From the NCBI GenBank assembly GCA_029215795.1, contig JARDYH010000004.1:214002517-214066516 (forward strand): DNA of 64,000 nucleotides. Direction: 5' to 3'. Shown piece after piece: positions 1 to 11,334 of this stretch (position 1 is the first letter of the stretch; the number at the start of each line of letters is the position of its first letter). The translations under genes were made by a program, and so were the position numbers. The notes beneath the pieces are model-generated. The model did not search any database and was not told where the DNA came from. It saw only the letters and a list, made by a program, of their open reading frames with translations. This stretch comes from Anniella stebbinsi (lineage: Eukaryota > Chordata > Lepidosauria > Squamata > Anniellidae).

Positions 1-376
1 CCCTCTGTTAAAACGGGCATATGGCCACTCTATAATCGCTACAGTACTGAAATACAAAACATGAAAGCTCCCTGCAGAACCCACCATCCCTGGATATCCA
101 ACCCCATCACATAACACAAATGTAGCAAATGCAAAGACAGATGAAGAAAAGACAGAGGGAGATGAAAGAAGTCACAAGAGAGCCAGAAATGGAAGAGGGA
201 GGGAAGGAGCACAGCAGCATTGCTCAGCAAGACATGTCCTGTCCATTTCCAGTATGGGGTGATGTTATGTGGGGACAATTAATACAGTGCTAGAAGAGGG
301 ATCCAATATCTTTCTTTGAAGAGATGAGCACCTTGGAAGGCTTTTAGTTGCCTTTCTACACGATAGAGGTGTAGAG

Positions 377-695
377 TAGGCTGACCATATGAAAAGGAGG
401 ACAGGGCTCATGTAACTTTAACAGTTGTAGAGAAAAGGGAAATTCAGCTGGCATCATTTGTATGCAATTCGTACCTGGTGAAATTCCCTCTTCATTACAA
501 CAGTTAAAGCTGCAAGGGCCCTGCCCTCTTTTGTATCTGGTCACTCTATATAGTGCATGCAACTTGAATTGCTTTGATGAAGAGGTGATTTCACCAGGTA
601 CTAATTGCATACAAATGATACCGACTGAAATTCCCTTTTCTCTGCAACTGTTAAAGTTACATGAGCCCTGTCCTCCTTTGCATGGGGTCAGCCTA
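377..695. mobile_element. hAT-type inverted-dimer MITE, copy 1 (complete)
   Basis: A 319 bp palindromic element with ends TAGGCTGACC / GGTCAGCCTA, flanked by a perfect 8 bp direct repeat GTGTAGAG (369-376 and 696-703). An 8 bp duplication with TAGGGTGACC-like ends fits the hAT superfamily. Each half carries the same internal pattern: AAAAGGAGGACAGGGC near the outer end, then TTAACAGTTGTAGAG, TCATTTGTATGCAATT and GGTGAAATTCCCTCTTCAT. The two halves are inverted copies that meet near 546. There is no transposase. Confidence 0.9.
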
Positions 696-703
696 GTGTA
701 GAG

Positions 704-1110
704 GGAGGGAAGGAGGGAGGGAGGGAGGGAGGGAGGGGCGGCGATCCCGGAAGTACCTGCTTCCGGGATCATTGCTGCAATGCACATGAGAAGTGCGACG
801 ACTCGGGCTCCTCCCGGGCTATCGCGCCCGCCATTTTGTTGTTCCTGGCGGAGCAGAGAAGAGCGCTCTAGCACTCCATCACAAAGGTACGTGGTGTTTT
901 TTAAAAAAACCAAACCAGGCCCCCACCCCCCTCCCTGCCATCCCAGGGGTGGTGAAATTGCTGCCACCCCCTCCCCTGATGGGCACGGAGCCATGATGCG
1001 TGGCTCCGTGCCCATTTCTGCTGCTGTGTTTACTCATGAGTAACCATGGCAGCAGCCGGGATGGGCAGCCATATCTCATGCAGTCTTGGGACATTCCTGG
1101 GACTGCAGGA
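704..1110. repeat. GC-rich segment with perfect hairpins
   Basis: Starts with a (GGGA)n run (about 702-737). It then contains two perfect stems: 743-753 with 760-770 (11 bp, 6-base loop) and 979-993 with 1001-1015 (15 bp, 7-base loop). It is much richer in GC than the surroundings and lacks a convincing coding frame. It looks like part of a non-autonomous transposon, but I could not define its ends. Confidence 0.45.
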
Positions 1111-1159
1111 AGGTTCGGATTTCCCCCGCTTTAACTGCGGTGGTTAAGCCAGAATTCCA

Positions 1160-1329
1160 GGCCGTGTTCAGAAGAGACAAACCATAGCTTTAACCACGGT
1201 GAATAAGGCTTTTTGCCTTAGTCACCATGGTTAAAACCATGGGTTAAGGTGTCTTCTGAAAACAGCCCAGCTTTCTGGCTTAATCGCCATAGTTAAAGCC
1301 ATGGTTTATGATGTCTTCTGAATGGAGCC
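1160..1329. mobile_element. Palindromic MITE with CCATGGTTAA motifs
   Basis: About 50 bp inverted arms: GTTCAGAAGA...AACCATAGCTTTAACC on the left pairs with GGTTTATGATGTCTTCTGAA on the right. The centre has repeated ACCATGGTTAA-like motifs. A related CCATGGTTTA hairpin element lies at 9151-9338. No target duplication was identified. Confidence 0.6.
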
Positions 1330-1795
1330 TTTGTGTATAAGCTAGTACACACAGGGCTGTTTCATTGGCTGGACAAACATGGAGCCAGCATGGCTGGTTC
1401 ATACAGTGTCAAGGTGCTCACAACCACCAGTTGTGCACCCCTTGTTGCAGGAGGGGTATTCATACTCTGGAGAAACCAAGTGATATACTTGGTTGCATGA
1501 ACCAAATCACAGGGTAATGGGAATTGAAGCACTGAAGTAGACTTGCTCTTCATGCCAAATTCCCTTTTATCTTGTTTTTTTCTTAAGCCACTGGAGTTTC
1601 ATCATCTTTCAGAATTTAATCAGAAACTATATTTTCTGTCCTAGAACTTGCGCTGTTTCTCCACAGGGCAATTACATAAGCTATCAAACTATACCCACTC
1701 CATTTTTTTAGAAGGAGGATCTAAGAAGGCACTGCTGGAGAAACATTTGTGCAGATGGCAAGATGTTGGTCACTGTTTATGGCACTCCATGCTGG

Positions 1796-2150
1796 CTCCA
1801 GGTTTTTGAGGGCCTCTGAGCAATGCACTCTCAATGGGGCCCTTCCTTCAGTGAGTCTACCTTCACAATGCCATTTTCATGAGCTGCTATTGCTCCTGCT
1901 CTTCTTAGCCAGCCTTGCTATCACCTGCTTGCTTGACAGGCAGAGAGCTAGTGAGCAAGTAGGCATTGGCATCTGCTCCTCCTTCTCATCACCGCTGTTG
2001 TCTTGGCCAGAGCAAGAGTCAGTTGAACAAGTAAGTTGCAATGGTGACGAGGAGGAGCAACTCCAGAGGACTCTTGTCCGTGAGGCCATGCTGGGTTGTG
2101 GGTCCTCAGCAGGTACCCAACCATGCCTTCCCTTGAAGCCGTCCCTTCTA
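1796..2150 (+). repeat. Unclassified interspersed repeat X, copy 1
   Basis: Shares long colinear matches with 42069-42405 (same strand) and 57247-57577 (opposite strand). Landmarks in order are CTCCAGGTTTTTGAGGG, CAGTGAGTC, GCTTGACAGGCAGAGAG, CCTCCTTCTC, TTGTCTTGGCCAGAGCAAG and GAGGAGGAGCAACTCCAGAG. No terminal inverted repeats or poly-A tail are visible. Open frames here are not conserved between copies, so I treat it as non-coding. Confidence 0.65.
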
Positions 2151-2929
2151 TGACTTTCCGAGGAGGAAACTAGCCATTCACAGTAACCAGATCTGCTGTC
2201 CCAGAAGTCTCAGAAAGCATTCATGGAGGTTCTGCTGCTCAGTTGTCAACCTGGTGATCCTTATGGGCATCTTATATTGTGCTTGTGTCATATTCTTTTA
2301 AAGTTAAGTTGTAAATGGTTAAAACCTATTTGCTGGACCGACAAATTGGCCTAAAAGTCTTCCATACCTTTCCCTATCCGCACCCCACAAAACACACACC
2401 TACCACGCACTTTTTCCTGCATCTCTCCTTGGCCTTAGCAGAAGACATGGTTGCATTCTCAGTCTGCAAAGTAGATGGGGGGAAAAGGTGCCCTGGAAAG
2501 GTGGAACTGAGTCAGGCAGATCAGTCACTGTGCTTGTTATCTGGGTGATAATTTGCAAGTGTCATGGCAGTAGGAAAGAGAACTTTCCTTTTTTCACTTT
2601 TCTGTGCTGTAATTGATAGACGTTTGCCTCGGGACTGGCTGTGGTCTAGTTGTCTGCCTATCATGCTAGGGATGGGTGAACTTAGCCATTTGATTCATCA
2701 GACACTCGCCCTGTCGCCACCGTCCGCACCCACTCGCCAGGCCTTGCAGGCGCTCGGAGCACAGGCCTGCAAACATGCCACAGGTACCCGACTGGGTCTG
2801 GGGGAACAGACACAGGGGAGTCCGTCAGACTTCTGGACTCAGTCGGGTGCCCGCAACATCCCTAAGTTTCATGCCCCTTTAAATTTAACGCTGTTTTTAA
2901 AATGCCAATTATACGTTCTGGCTCTAGAT

Positions 2930-3170
2930 TTGGGTGGACCCTTTGGAGAGATGCCCTCAGTGGGTTCCTCCAGCTTCTGTCCCCACTGCCTGTTCAGCAG
3001 CCATCTCTGTGATCGCCCAGAGGTAGAGACAGGGAAAGTCAGGGGAACAACTATATCTCCTCACTCTTGTCATTGCTTGCGTGTTCAGAGAAGGCAAGTC
3101 AACAGGCAATGACAGGGACGAGGAGGAGCTGCAGGGCCAGTGGACAGTGTTGGTCTCTTGCAGGGTGTGG
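2930..3170 (+). repeat. Possible diverged copy of repeat X
   Basis: Weak but colinear likeness to repeat X: CTCAGTGGG, then AGAGGTAGAGACAGG, CTTGTCATTGCTTGC and GACGAGGAGGAGCTGCAG. It is much more diverged than the other three copies, and the match could be partly chance. Confidence 0.3.
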
Positions 3171-5469
3171 ACAAGGGCAGGTGCCCAGTGATGCCTACCC
3201 ATGACAGTGCCCCTGACAAGTGTTTCTTCTTTTTAAAGACCCAAAGCATTGCCCTAGGTGAGGTGGGGAATCGCTTTGGGATTGCCACAAGGGGCAGCTC
3301 CAACAGCACTGACTTTTACTAGAAGCATGAATCACCCATTCCTCCCAGGTTTGAAGTTGCTCTCAAGTTTGATTGTTTGGACATTTTTACATCTGCCCCA
3401 AAAGAGGTGAGGACAGATCCATGGAGGATCACCATACGTACATCTGTATAAAGCCTACATGTCCTGCAGTATGTCTTGCCAGTTATTTTTTCAGGTAGAC
3501 TTATGGGCCTGAAACAGCCAGATCCACCCTTTGAAGAGATGCCCTAAGCATTTGTCCGGCTGTCCCCATGAACAATGAGTTTGCCTCCAAGAGCAATTCA
3601 GCAAGTTGGTCAAAGAGACTACTCCTCAATCAGACCACCCACAGAATCTCATATCCGTTTCAAACATTCAACACTAGGAATATCCATTCCATGTCAAAGG
3701 CATCTTTACCAACACTCCTGGCTTCTGATTTTGCCCTTGCCAGAGTTCAGACAGAGGGCTTTTGAAATTAGGCTGAGGGCTGCAGGATGGCAACCCTTGG
3801 TTTATATAGGAGAATGTAGAAAAGAACACTCAGCGACCCCATTGGACTGAGAGGAAACCCTCCCCCCACACCAGCTTCTGGTGACTATGGACGAAAGGCA
3901 AGCTTGGTTCCACTCAACCATGTGTTCTTCCAGACCATGTCTCAGATTGGAGCTCATTGGCTTTGACCCATAAAAATCATTAGGAGAAGCAACTCAGCCA
4001 CTATCTGCATCATCCCACCTTCTCTTTGGGTTCTTCATTTCTTGGCCATGTTAGTGTGAGATGCTAGAGCGTGGCAGAGCTGGATGTAGCTAAGATTCCT
4101 CCTTGAAGGACATCCTTATGAATACTTTCAGTGGGGTTCCAAGCAGTGTGAAGATCTGGTTTTTCTTTTCCCCAAGTGAGCGATTGCATGATTCATGCTT
4201 CCTAGCTGGTGTGAGGACAGCCTCTCCATAGATGCTCTGCTTTAGAAGATGCATTCACTGTGAGTTTCATTATCTCATCTCCCACCTGCACCATCTGGTA
4301 TGCAAGCAGCTGAAAAGAAACAAACTCTTGGTTCTCCCTGCAATTAAGAAAGGGTACAAGGCCATGACGGTTACGTCCTCCAGCCAGTTGCCAATTAAAG
4401 AGCAATGTATGCCTTGCTTTGCGCTATGAACAAGCTACATGAATGTTCCTCCCACCGGTGTCTGTAAGAATGAGCTTTTATTTTTCTCATAGAAGTAATC
4501 TCCCCCTTCTCCTTTAATGAACCTCATCACAACATTTAGATCAGGAGAATATTAATTTGACTTTATGGCAGCAAATCAAATCGAAAGAATCTGAGAGACA
4601 GATTTTCGTTTAATCTAATGTATTTCAGTGCTGTCCTGAACCTATCAAAGGAGATTTGCTCTCTTTCCCCCTAGCAAACCATTTACAAGTTCTTGCTCAT
4701 CTCATCCAACATTTTATAGGTGAAAATTGGGACAAGTTTCTGATGACAGACTAATTCCCATCACAAGGATCCTCTGCAAAAGGCTCCTCCCTCATCTCCG
4801 TCTTTGCGTGTGCTGCATTGGTTTACTCTACAGTAGTAGGGTGACCATATTTTGGAAACCAAAAAGGAGGACAACATGGTCGGCCCCCAAGGGGACGTCT
4901 CCACCAACATGTCCGCCCCCAGGGGGCATGTACAGCACCAAGGGGGTGTGCCCACCTGAACATACCCTTGGTCACATATCTGATTTTACAACACACAATT
5001 AAGACAAATCTGTTCTACATAACATCTTAACGTTAAAATCACTGAAATAAAGAACAACATATCTAAAATTAACTTCACATACTCCTACTTTTGTAGCTTT
5101 TGCTGTACTTTGAAGCTTTTGCTATACTCTGTGTAATACATTCTCCCCTTCCCTCAAATATCTCTTCTGACAGTATCCTCATTCTGCTGCAAACTGCTGC
5201 TGCTTTTAAGAGGGCTTGCAGCCAGCTGGCTGGCTGGCTTTTTATCTTTAAATTTCAATTTTTTAAAACCTTTTGTATGATTGTCACAAGTTTCTCTACT
5301 TAACATTAGGGTGGGTGTTATGGGCGGCAGACACTACTTCACCCATTCACACTTCTCACTTATTATATATACATTAGCTTCTCAAGGCTTGCGCGTTGAC
5401 ACCACTTCTCACACATGGATTTTGAACTCCTGTCTACTTCCTGAACAAACATGCGATTCTGAGACCCTC

Positions 5470-5611
5470 TTTCTAATGCCCTGCATTGCCTGCCAGCACC
5501 GTAGGGCTAAGTTACAATAGGTGTCTCTGATTGTCTGTGCAGCCTCTGTTGTCTCTCTCTCTAAGTCACTGCAGCCAAACCAAAGCCTCCAGCCTCAAAC
5601 AATCTCCCTCT

Positions 5612-5648
<37 letters not shown>

Positions 5649-6440
5649 AAAGTCTCCTGATGTTCCAGCTGGGCCGCACACTTGTGGCCAGGAGTATTGC
5701 TTATTGTTTGATCATGTCTAGTGACATTTACTTTAAAAAACTCCGCCGCCAACCGCCGCCAACTGCCTCCACCTCCTCTCCTCCTGCACACCTGCTCAAC
5801 TCTGATGCACTCTTAAAACACTCTAGGTGGCAAGCCAGCCTCTCAGGGCCAAGCTATAGGTGAATCTGGGTTGCGTTCAGCCTCTCTCTGCCTTATGCCA
5901 GCCAGCCGATGTCTCCAGCTTCCAGCCTCAAACAATCCCCCCCTCTCTCTCTGCCAAAGTCTCCCAATAGTTCAGCCAGGCTGTACACTTGTCCCTGTGG
6001 CTGGGGGTAGGGTGCCAGCTTATAGCTTGGTCACATCTGGTGACTTTTGCTTTTAAAAAAACTCCACCGCCAGCCACCTCTGTCTGCGCCAACACTGGAC
6101 TCTGCAATGCTCTTAATAGACTCTGTGTGGCACGCCAGCCTCTCAGGACTAAGCTACAGCCTTTTCTGAGTTGTAACTCTGTCTGAAACTGATGCCAGCC
6201 AAAGTTTCCAACCAGCCAACACCTGCACCAACACTTGATTCTGAGATGCTCTTGAAAGGCTCTGTGTGGCATGCCAGCCTCTCAGGGTTCAGCTACAGCT
6301 ATCTCTGTGTTGTGTCTTCAGTCTAACTCTGTCTCTAAGAGATATGCCAGCCAGCCCAAGCCACATATCTATCTATTTTTCTCTGACACACACTTCAGAT
6401 GTTCTGCATTGCATGCCAGCAGTGCAGACAGAGCCTAGCT
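5470..6440 (+). repeat. Degenerate tandem array of roughly 140-330 bp units
   Basis: The same ordered motifs recur. CTCCAGC followed by CCTCAAACAATC is near 5590 and 5925. CTCTCTGCCAAAGTCTCC is near 5641 and 5947. GGTGACTTT/AGTGACATTTACTTTAAAAAACTCC is near 5720 and 6038. GCCAGCCTCTCAGG is near 5834, 6135 and 6275. A (CT)n run sits at about 5618-5645. Unit length shortens towards the right because internal blocks are lost. Frames through it are low-complexity and not credible as protein. Confidence 0.7.
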
Positions 6441-6934
6441 CACAAGTGAACAAAGTGAAATGGAAGGGAAGGGGTAGCAAAGCAAAGCAATGACATGCTA
6501 GGTTCCAATATCCGCATCAACAGGACATCCACAAAGATGAGAGCCTCTCTCTCGACTGACACCTCACTGTTGGTCGTGAGAGTTTTTCTCTAAGGATAAC
6601 CCTTCATCGCCCATGATGTGGAACCCTGAGAAAAATGCCTCTGGCCTGTTCCGTTTTGCCCTGTGGGCTGCTTTGACTGACCTCTCCTTTCCCACATTTT
6701 GATCGGTGGATGCCTTGCCTCTGCTGAGCTCCAGGTGCCTGATTGCCCACCAGATCTGCAACAGAAAAGGTGCCCTGCTTGCCCAGCACTTCTTAGCTAA
6801 AAACTTGAGATTCCCTTGATGCCAAGGGCTGAAAATTCTCAAGGTGCAATACCTTAAAGAGGAGGTTTGACAACCTGAGTTTGAAGGATGTGGCTCCAGC
6901 GGTTTTTTTTAAAAAAATTGAAATCTCAAACTTT

Positions 6935-7260
6935 ACAAAATTCCTAAAAATCAACAGATGAACAGATCTGCTCCAAACTTTCCAAGGATAAATCCTTACC
7001 TGAGATCTATCATGGTGCCAGGATTCATTTTTTTATCTTTAAAAATGACAGTTTTTTAAAAAATATATTTTAAAACCTCAAACTTCAAAAAATCCCTAGA
7101 AATCAGAGGATGGACAGATTTGCTTCAAAAACTTTAAAAACATTCCTAAAAATCAATGGATGAACGGAACTGCTTTAAATTTGGCATGGCTAAAGCCCTT
7201 CATTAAAGCTATCATGGTGCCAAGTTTCATCTCTTTACCTTTAAAAATGACAGAGCTGTA
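6935..7260 (+). repeat. Two-and-a-bit copy tandem repeat, about 205 bp period
   Basis: TTCCTAAAAATCAACAGATG... at about 6940 recurs as TTCCTAAAAATCAATGGATG... at about 7144, each continuing through CTATCATGGTGCCA and TTTAAAAATGACAG. A shorter related piece (AATCCCTAGAAATCAGAGGATG) lies between them at about 7089. It lies inside the hAT-like segment 4837-7400. Confidence 0.75.
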
Positions 7261-7867
7261 AGTGTTTTTGTTAATTCTCATTAAAGTAGAGTTGCCCTTT
7301 AGCTTGGGAGGATTGTCAAATGTCATAATTTCCCCCCTTCCCGGATTTGTTACCAAAAATCCTGACAAATCCAGGTTTTTCCTGTCATATGGTCACCCTA
7401 TCATGACCTTTGATTAAAAGCCAAGGGAGTAGCTAACCAAAAGAACATATTTGAAAAGCATCCTCCTCCTCCAAGAAGTTTATTAAGAAGATAAAACCAA
7501 TATATACTTCAGCTGCTGTAGCATGTGGAATCGAAGCTTGGTGTTCATGGGCATGGGCATTCATTTTACATCAAGGGCGGGGAACTGATCTGGCCCTGGA
7601 GGCTGGATTGCTTCTCAGCACCCCACCAGAATAATGTCAAGGGGCAAGCCTTCCCTCCCATCCTTCCCTAAAGCTCCCTTTGATATCACCAGGCAACCCT
7701 TATCATTCCTATCTGCTTGGCCAGAAAAATAAAATAATTGGGCCCAGTGAATGGCCTCAGAGCAATTGATTTTGCTGATAGGCCAAGATAAGCAAGTACA
7801 GTTCAGATCTTTCCCGTGAAAGGAAGACTTAAAAAAAGCCATGCAAGACTGGGAGATACTATAATAA

Positions 7868-7984
7868 GGGTGTTTATCCTATGCATGTTTAGACAGCAAA
7901 GTCCTACAACTCCCAGCATGCTGGCTGGGGAATGCAGGGAGTTGTAGGATTTTTTTCTGTCTAAATCTGCATAGGATTGCGCTC
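7868..7984. mobile_element. Hairpin MITE, Harbinger-like
   Basis: A 117 bp near-palindrome: GTTTAGACAG...TCCTACAACTCCC on the left against GGGAGTTGTAGGA...CTGTCTAAAT on the right, flanked by TAA on both sides (7865-7867 and 7985-7987). A 3 bp TAA duplication suits PIF/Harbinger-type elements. A sister copy lies at 8337-8457. Confidence 0.75.
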
Positions 7985-8093
7985 TAAGGAAACTTCATTG
8001 GAGATAAGGTTGTCAATGGATACAAGTTTAAAAAGTCAGTTGAAATTAATAGGGTTCAGTCCTTCCACTAGCTCTTCAAATTCGTCACACTTA

Positions 8094-8224
8094 GGCCAGA
8101 TCTACACTAAGCAGGATATAACACTTTGAAAGCTGTTTGAAAACAGTATATGGAATGGGTAATGGGTCCCAACAGTTGTCAGTGCACTTTGATATCATTA
8201 TAAAGCAGTAGTGTGGATCCTGCC
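8094..8224. mobile_element. Hairpin MITE of the AGATCTACAC family
   Basis: Ends GGCCAGATCTACAC and GTGTGGATCCTGCC are inverted, with the common inner block GGGTCCCAACAGTTGTCA. Related copies are at 24997-25386, 29968-30125, 33530-33592 and 51012-51150. The flanks TTA and TAA are not direct repeats, so no duplication is claimed. Confidence 0.65.
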
Positions 8225-8336
8225 TAAATTCCACTAGAATCATTTTCACTTTTAATTTCTTTAGTGTATTATCAAGTGACTTAATATTGAAATATCCCCA
8301 ATAATTGATGGAGAAAAGCAAGATTGTATATCTTTA

Positions 8337-8457
8337 CGGTGCAATCCAAAATATGTTTGGACAGACAAAAGGCCTACAAGTCCCAGCATTCCCCATTGCT
8401 GGCTGGGGAATGCTGGGAGTTGTAGGACTGTTTCCTGTCTAAACATAGATTGCTCCC
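8337..8457. mobile_element. Hairpin MITE, sister of 7868-7984
   Basis: Arms TGCAATCC...GTTTGGACAG...CCTACAAGTCCCAGCATTCC pair with GGGAATGCTGGGAGTTGTAGG...CTGTCTAAAC...GATTGC. Same family as the copy 350 bp upstream. The flanks are TTA and TAA, so the target duplication is uncertain. Confidence 0.7.
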
Positions 8458-9020
8458 TAAATGTACGTTTTGAAAAGAAAGAAGGAAACTCTGTTTTATT
8501 ACTTCACAAGTACAATGACTATATTACGTTATGTCTTTGCCAGCTATTGAATGTAAATAAGCCAGGAATTTTGATATTAGAATCAGTCCACTGGAGTGTT
8601 GAGCAGGGCATTTAACTCCATGGCATATATATTTTTAAAGCATATTAATCATCCCAATGACTTCAAAGTACACAGCAGATTCTCTTCTTTCCTTTGATTA
8701 ATTTTCTAAAGTTCATTCATATTTCATTTTGGCTAATTGTTGTTCCGTTAATTGTTTTTATTCTAATGCATTACGAGCCCCTTAATAGAAAAAAAGCAGG
8801 GATTATTAATGATTTAAGATTTCCCATCCATGAAATGCAATACAGGAGGAACATGAACATGTGATTGTGACATTAATGCTAAAGTTTATACTAAAGTTTC
8901 AGCATTAATTAAGGGCTGATTCAAACAAGCACTTCGGGCTCTCTTTGTATGATGTGTTGATGTTGATTTGAGTAGACTTTCTCCTCCCCCCCCCCTTCAG
9001 TGTAGAAGATACTACATGTT

Positions 9021-9150
9021 GGGAAGGGCTATAATTCACTTTGCACCCACTTTGCATACAGAAGGCCACAGGTTCAAATCCTAGCATCCCCAGTTTTTTA
9101 AAAGGGTCAGATAGACTGGATAGCAGCTACCAGTCAGGGTAAACAATGAC
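9021..9150 (+). mobile_element. tRNA-Ala-like SINE (5' part)
   Basis: Decayed A-box region GGGCTATAATTCACTTTG, then CTTTGCATACAGAAGG and the B-box GGTTCAAATCC, followed by the SINE body CCCCAGTTTTTTAAAAGG and a CAGCTACCAGTCAGGGT tail segment. This is the layout of a common squamate tRNA-derived SINE. It is not a functional tRNA: the A box is damaged and there is no paired acceptor stem. Confidence 0.7.
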
Positions 9151-9338
9151 CCCATTTAGACAACCCACTAAACCATGGTAGTTAAGTGTTTTGAGCTAAA
9201 AATTATGGTTTAACATGCCATGTGAACCATTCCTAACCATGGTGGTTACATAACCAGGGTTTAAACATGCTCACTAACCACTTGCTGCAAAAGAGTTAGC
9301 AGCCTAACCATGGCTTAGTGTGTTGTCTGGACAGGCCC
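9151..9338. mobile_element. Palindromic MITE with CCATGGTTTA motifs
   Basis: Ends TTTAGACAACCCACTAAACC and the inverted CTTAGTGTGTTGTCTGGACA pair over about 25 bp. The interior repeats AACCATGGTGGTTA-like motifs. It directly abuts the SINE copy upstream. Confidence 0.65.
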
Positions 9339-9514
9339 GATATCGGACTGTATGAAGAAAGAGTGGCTCAACAGCACTGTTTTAAACTATTCTGTTATGC
9401 TTGTTATTTCTGTTGAATGGTATGATTCCTGACATGATAACTGCTTTTATCACAATTATGTCTTTATGGGATTCTTTAAGCTGCCTTGAATGCCAGATAG
9501 GCAGAAAAGGCAAC

Positions 9515-10265
9515 TCCCCTTTGTGGGAAGGTTACAGCAGCTGGGATAGCTTAGCTTAGAAAAAATGTGAATAAGCAGGGGACATGACAGAAGTGTACAC
9601 AGTTATGCATGGTGTGGAGAATGTGGATAGGGAGACATTTGTCTCCCTCTCTCATAATACTAGAACCTGGGGTCATCCCATGAAGCTGATTGGTGGGAGA
9701 TTGACAGATAAAAGGAAGTACTTCTTCACACAGCACATAGTTAAAACTATGGTACTCACTTCCACAAGATGTAGTGATGGCCACCACTTTGGATGGCTTT
9801 AAAAGGGGAGTGGACAAATTCATGGAGGAGAAGGCTATCCATGGCTACTAGTCAATATGGCTCTATGCTACCTCCAGTATCAAAGGCAATACACCTACGT
9901 ACATGAGTTGCTGGGGAACATGAGTGGGAGGGTGCTGTTGCACTCATGTCCTGCTTGTAGTTTCCCATGGGCCAATGTGTGATTGGCCAATGTGTGAACA
10001 GAATGATGGCTTAGGTTGACCGGATGAGGCTGCATTGTCCCACACTTGAATCCAGTTAGGGGGCATCAGCTAGCTGGAGGTTTAAAGGAAGGCTTTTTGG
10101 TTTTCTGCACTATGTTGAGTTTTAGGTTGCAATCTCAGTTACTTGGGAGTAAACTCCACTGAACACAATGGGACTTATTTCTGAATAGATATGGTCTGAT
10201 CCTGTATGGTTCTTCTTATGTAGATATGGTCTGATCCATCATGGCTGTTCTTAAGTTCTTATGCT
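9515..10265 (+). mobile_element. CR1-type LINE 3' end, interrupted
   Basis: Encodes a decayed C-terminal reverse-transcriptase tail (VENVDRETFVSLSHNTRTWGHPMKLIGG...). It ends with the characteristic GGTCTGATCC...CTTATG 3' segment. An unrelated block of about 175 bp (10011-10185) is inserted near the 3' end, and the segment TAGATATGGTCTGATCC is duplicated across the tail. An L2-like scrap (CTGCCTTGAATGCC, 9481) lies just upstream. Other CR1 copies in the window carry the same frame. Confidence 0.8.
10011..10185 (+). repeat. Repeat Y, copy 1 (inside CR1)
   Basis: AGGTTGACCGGATGAGGCTGC... through GTTACTTGGGAGTAAACTCC and GGGACTTATTTCTGA matches 11746-11935 over its whole length with few differences. 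The last third is the common squamate MITE motif ACTTGGGAGTAA...AATGGGACTTA. Confidence 0.8.
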
Positions 10266-10344
10266 AGGCTTCAGCTAGACTGGAAGGAGGGGAGTAGGGG
10301 TATGCGAATACACCCATGCAAGCCTCTTCTGTTGCCCCTACCTG

Positions 10345-10430
10345 AGTAAGTAAGCCTTAGGAGAGGCGTTTCAACTTTGTAGATTGGAAAGATACTGCTC
10401 AAAAGCCAGAAGTACCGCATAAACAGTTGG
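10345..10430 (+). repeat. Partial copy of repeat Z
   Basis: TAAGCCTTAGGAGAGGCGTTTCAAC and ATAAACAGTTGGTGGTCAGGGG match the 3' parts of 22057-22280 and 59549-59790. Confidence 0.5.
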
Positions 10431-11125
10431 TGGTCAGGGGTCCTCCTGAGACACGCTGGAGGGCTGGATTGGATGTCTTGGCTTTAGGTCCTGCACCTCT
10501 GCTCTATGTAAATGCACACTGCACCTTATATTCACTGCTACATATCAGGAAGCTTGAATAGCCCCTTCTCCCATGCACAGCATCCACAGGTCTGGCAGGG
10601 ATGGAAAAGAGTGTGTTAGCCCTTCCTGTTCCAGTTGCTTCCTCCTCTCCCCAGCATTGGGTGGAAAGCAACCGCTTTCATTTCCAGATTTGCATTTAGC
10701 TCACATGCATCGTTTTTGGAACCTCACAGGAGTGAAAGCGATAGGGTGTGGGCGGTGGCAGGGGGTGGGGGGGTGGATTTCATTTCCCCAAGGTTACTAT
10801 GTGAGGCTGCAGAAAGCAAAATAACAGCATCTCCCCTCCCCCAACTCACCTGTTGCTCCTTCCAGTCTCTCAACTCTAAATCAAGGAACACGCTGGATTT
10901 TATTTGATTATTGAAAATAACTCGTATCCAGGAGAGGAGGTTGGGGGTATATAGGAATCAAAATGGATTATTAATACAAGGAAGGCTGCTCTGCCTTTGT
11001 CATGAGAGATGACTTCATGCCTGTTATGGAGCCAGAAGGTAGCCTGCTTATTAAAGATGCCAGACCTTCTGTGTGTGTTCTGGAAGAGATTGGCTCTCTG
11101 CCTGCAAATTAGAGAACTGTGCAAT

Positions 11126-11226
<101 letters not shown>

Positions 11227-11334
11227 AAGAAAGGGGCTGATATAAGTGGAAAATGTTGAAGAGCAGGATCTCATTGTGACACTCCCCATAATCATGTCCC
11301 CAAGAAGAATCCATAGTCTCATCCCATCCCCGGG

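Larger units (their letters stand above)
4837..7400. mobile_element. hAT-like segment with internal tandem arrays
   Basis: The left end TAGGGTGACCATAT (4837) and right end ATATGGTCACCCTA (to 7400) are a perfect 14 bp inverted pair of hAT type. Just inside, the two sides differ (AAACCAAAAAGGAGGAC against a region rich in CAAATCC). The flanking 8-mers do not match. It may therefore be one non-autonomous element with an eroded target duplication, or two different elements. It contains two tandem-repeat arrays, listed separately, and no transposase frame that I can recognise. Confidence 0.5.

Noticed and set aside
356..1015. 219-codon minus-strand frame with an internally repeated peptide
   Set aside because: The repeated peptide comes from the two halves of the hAT MITE, and the rest from a GC-rich repeat.
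1749..2153. 134-codon + strand frame
   Set aside because: It lies in repeat X, and the other copies do not keep the frame.
2564..3112. 182-codon + strand frame
   Set aside because: No recognisable domain, Ser/Pro/Leu-rich composition, overlaps repeat-like sequence, and no splice signals support an exon.
5531..5863. Ser/Leu-repeat proteins over the CT tracts
   Set aside because: Translation of (CT)n in different frames; the same applies to 11009-11322 and 30797-31050.
9021..9110. A tRNA gene (also 21445-21520 and 26222-26300)
   Set aside because: A- and B-box-like motifs are damaged and followed by SINE bodies; no closed acceptor stem.
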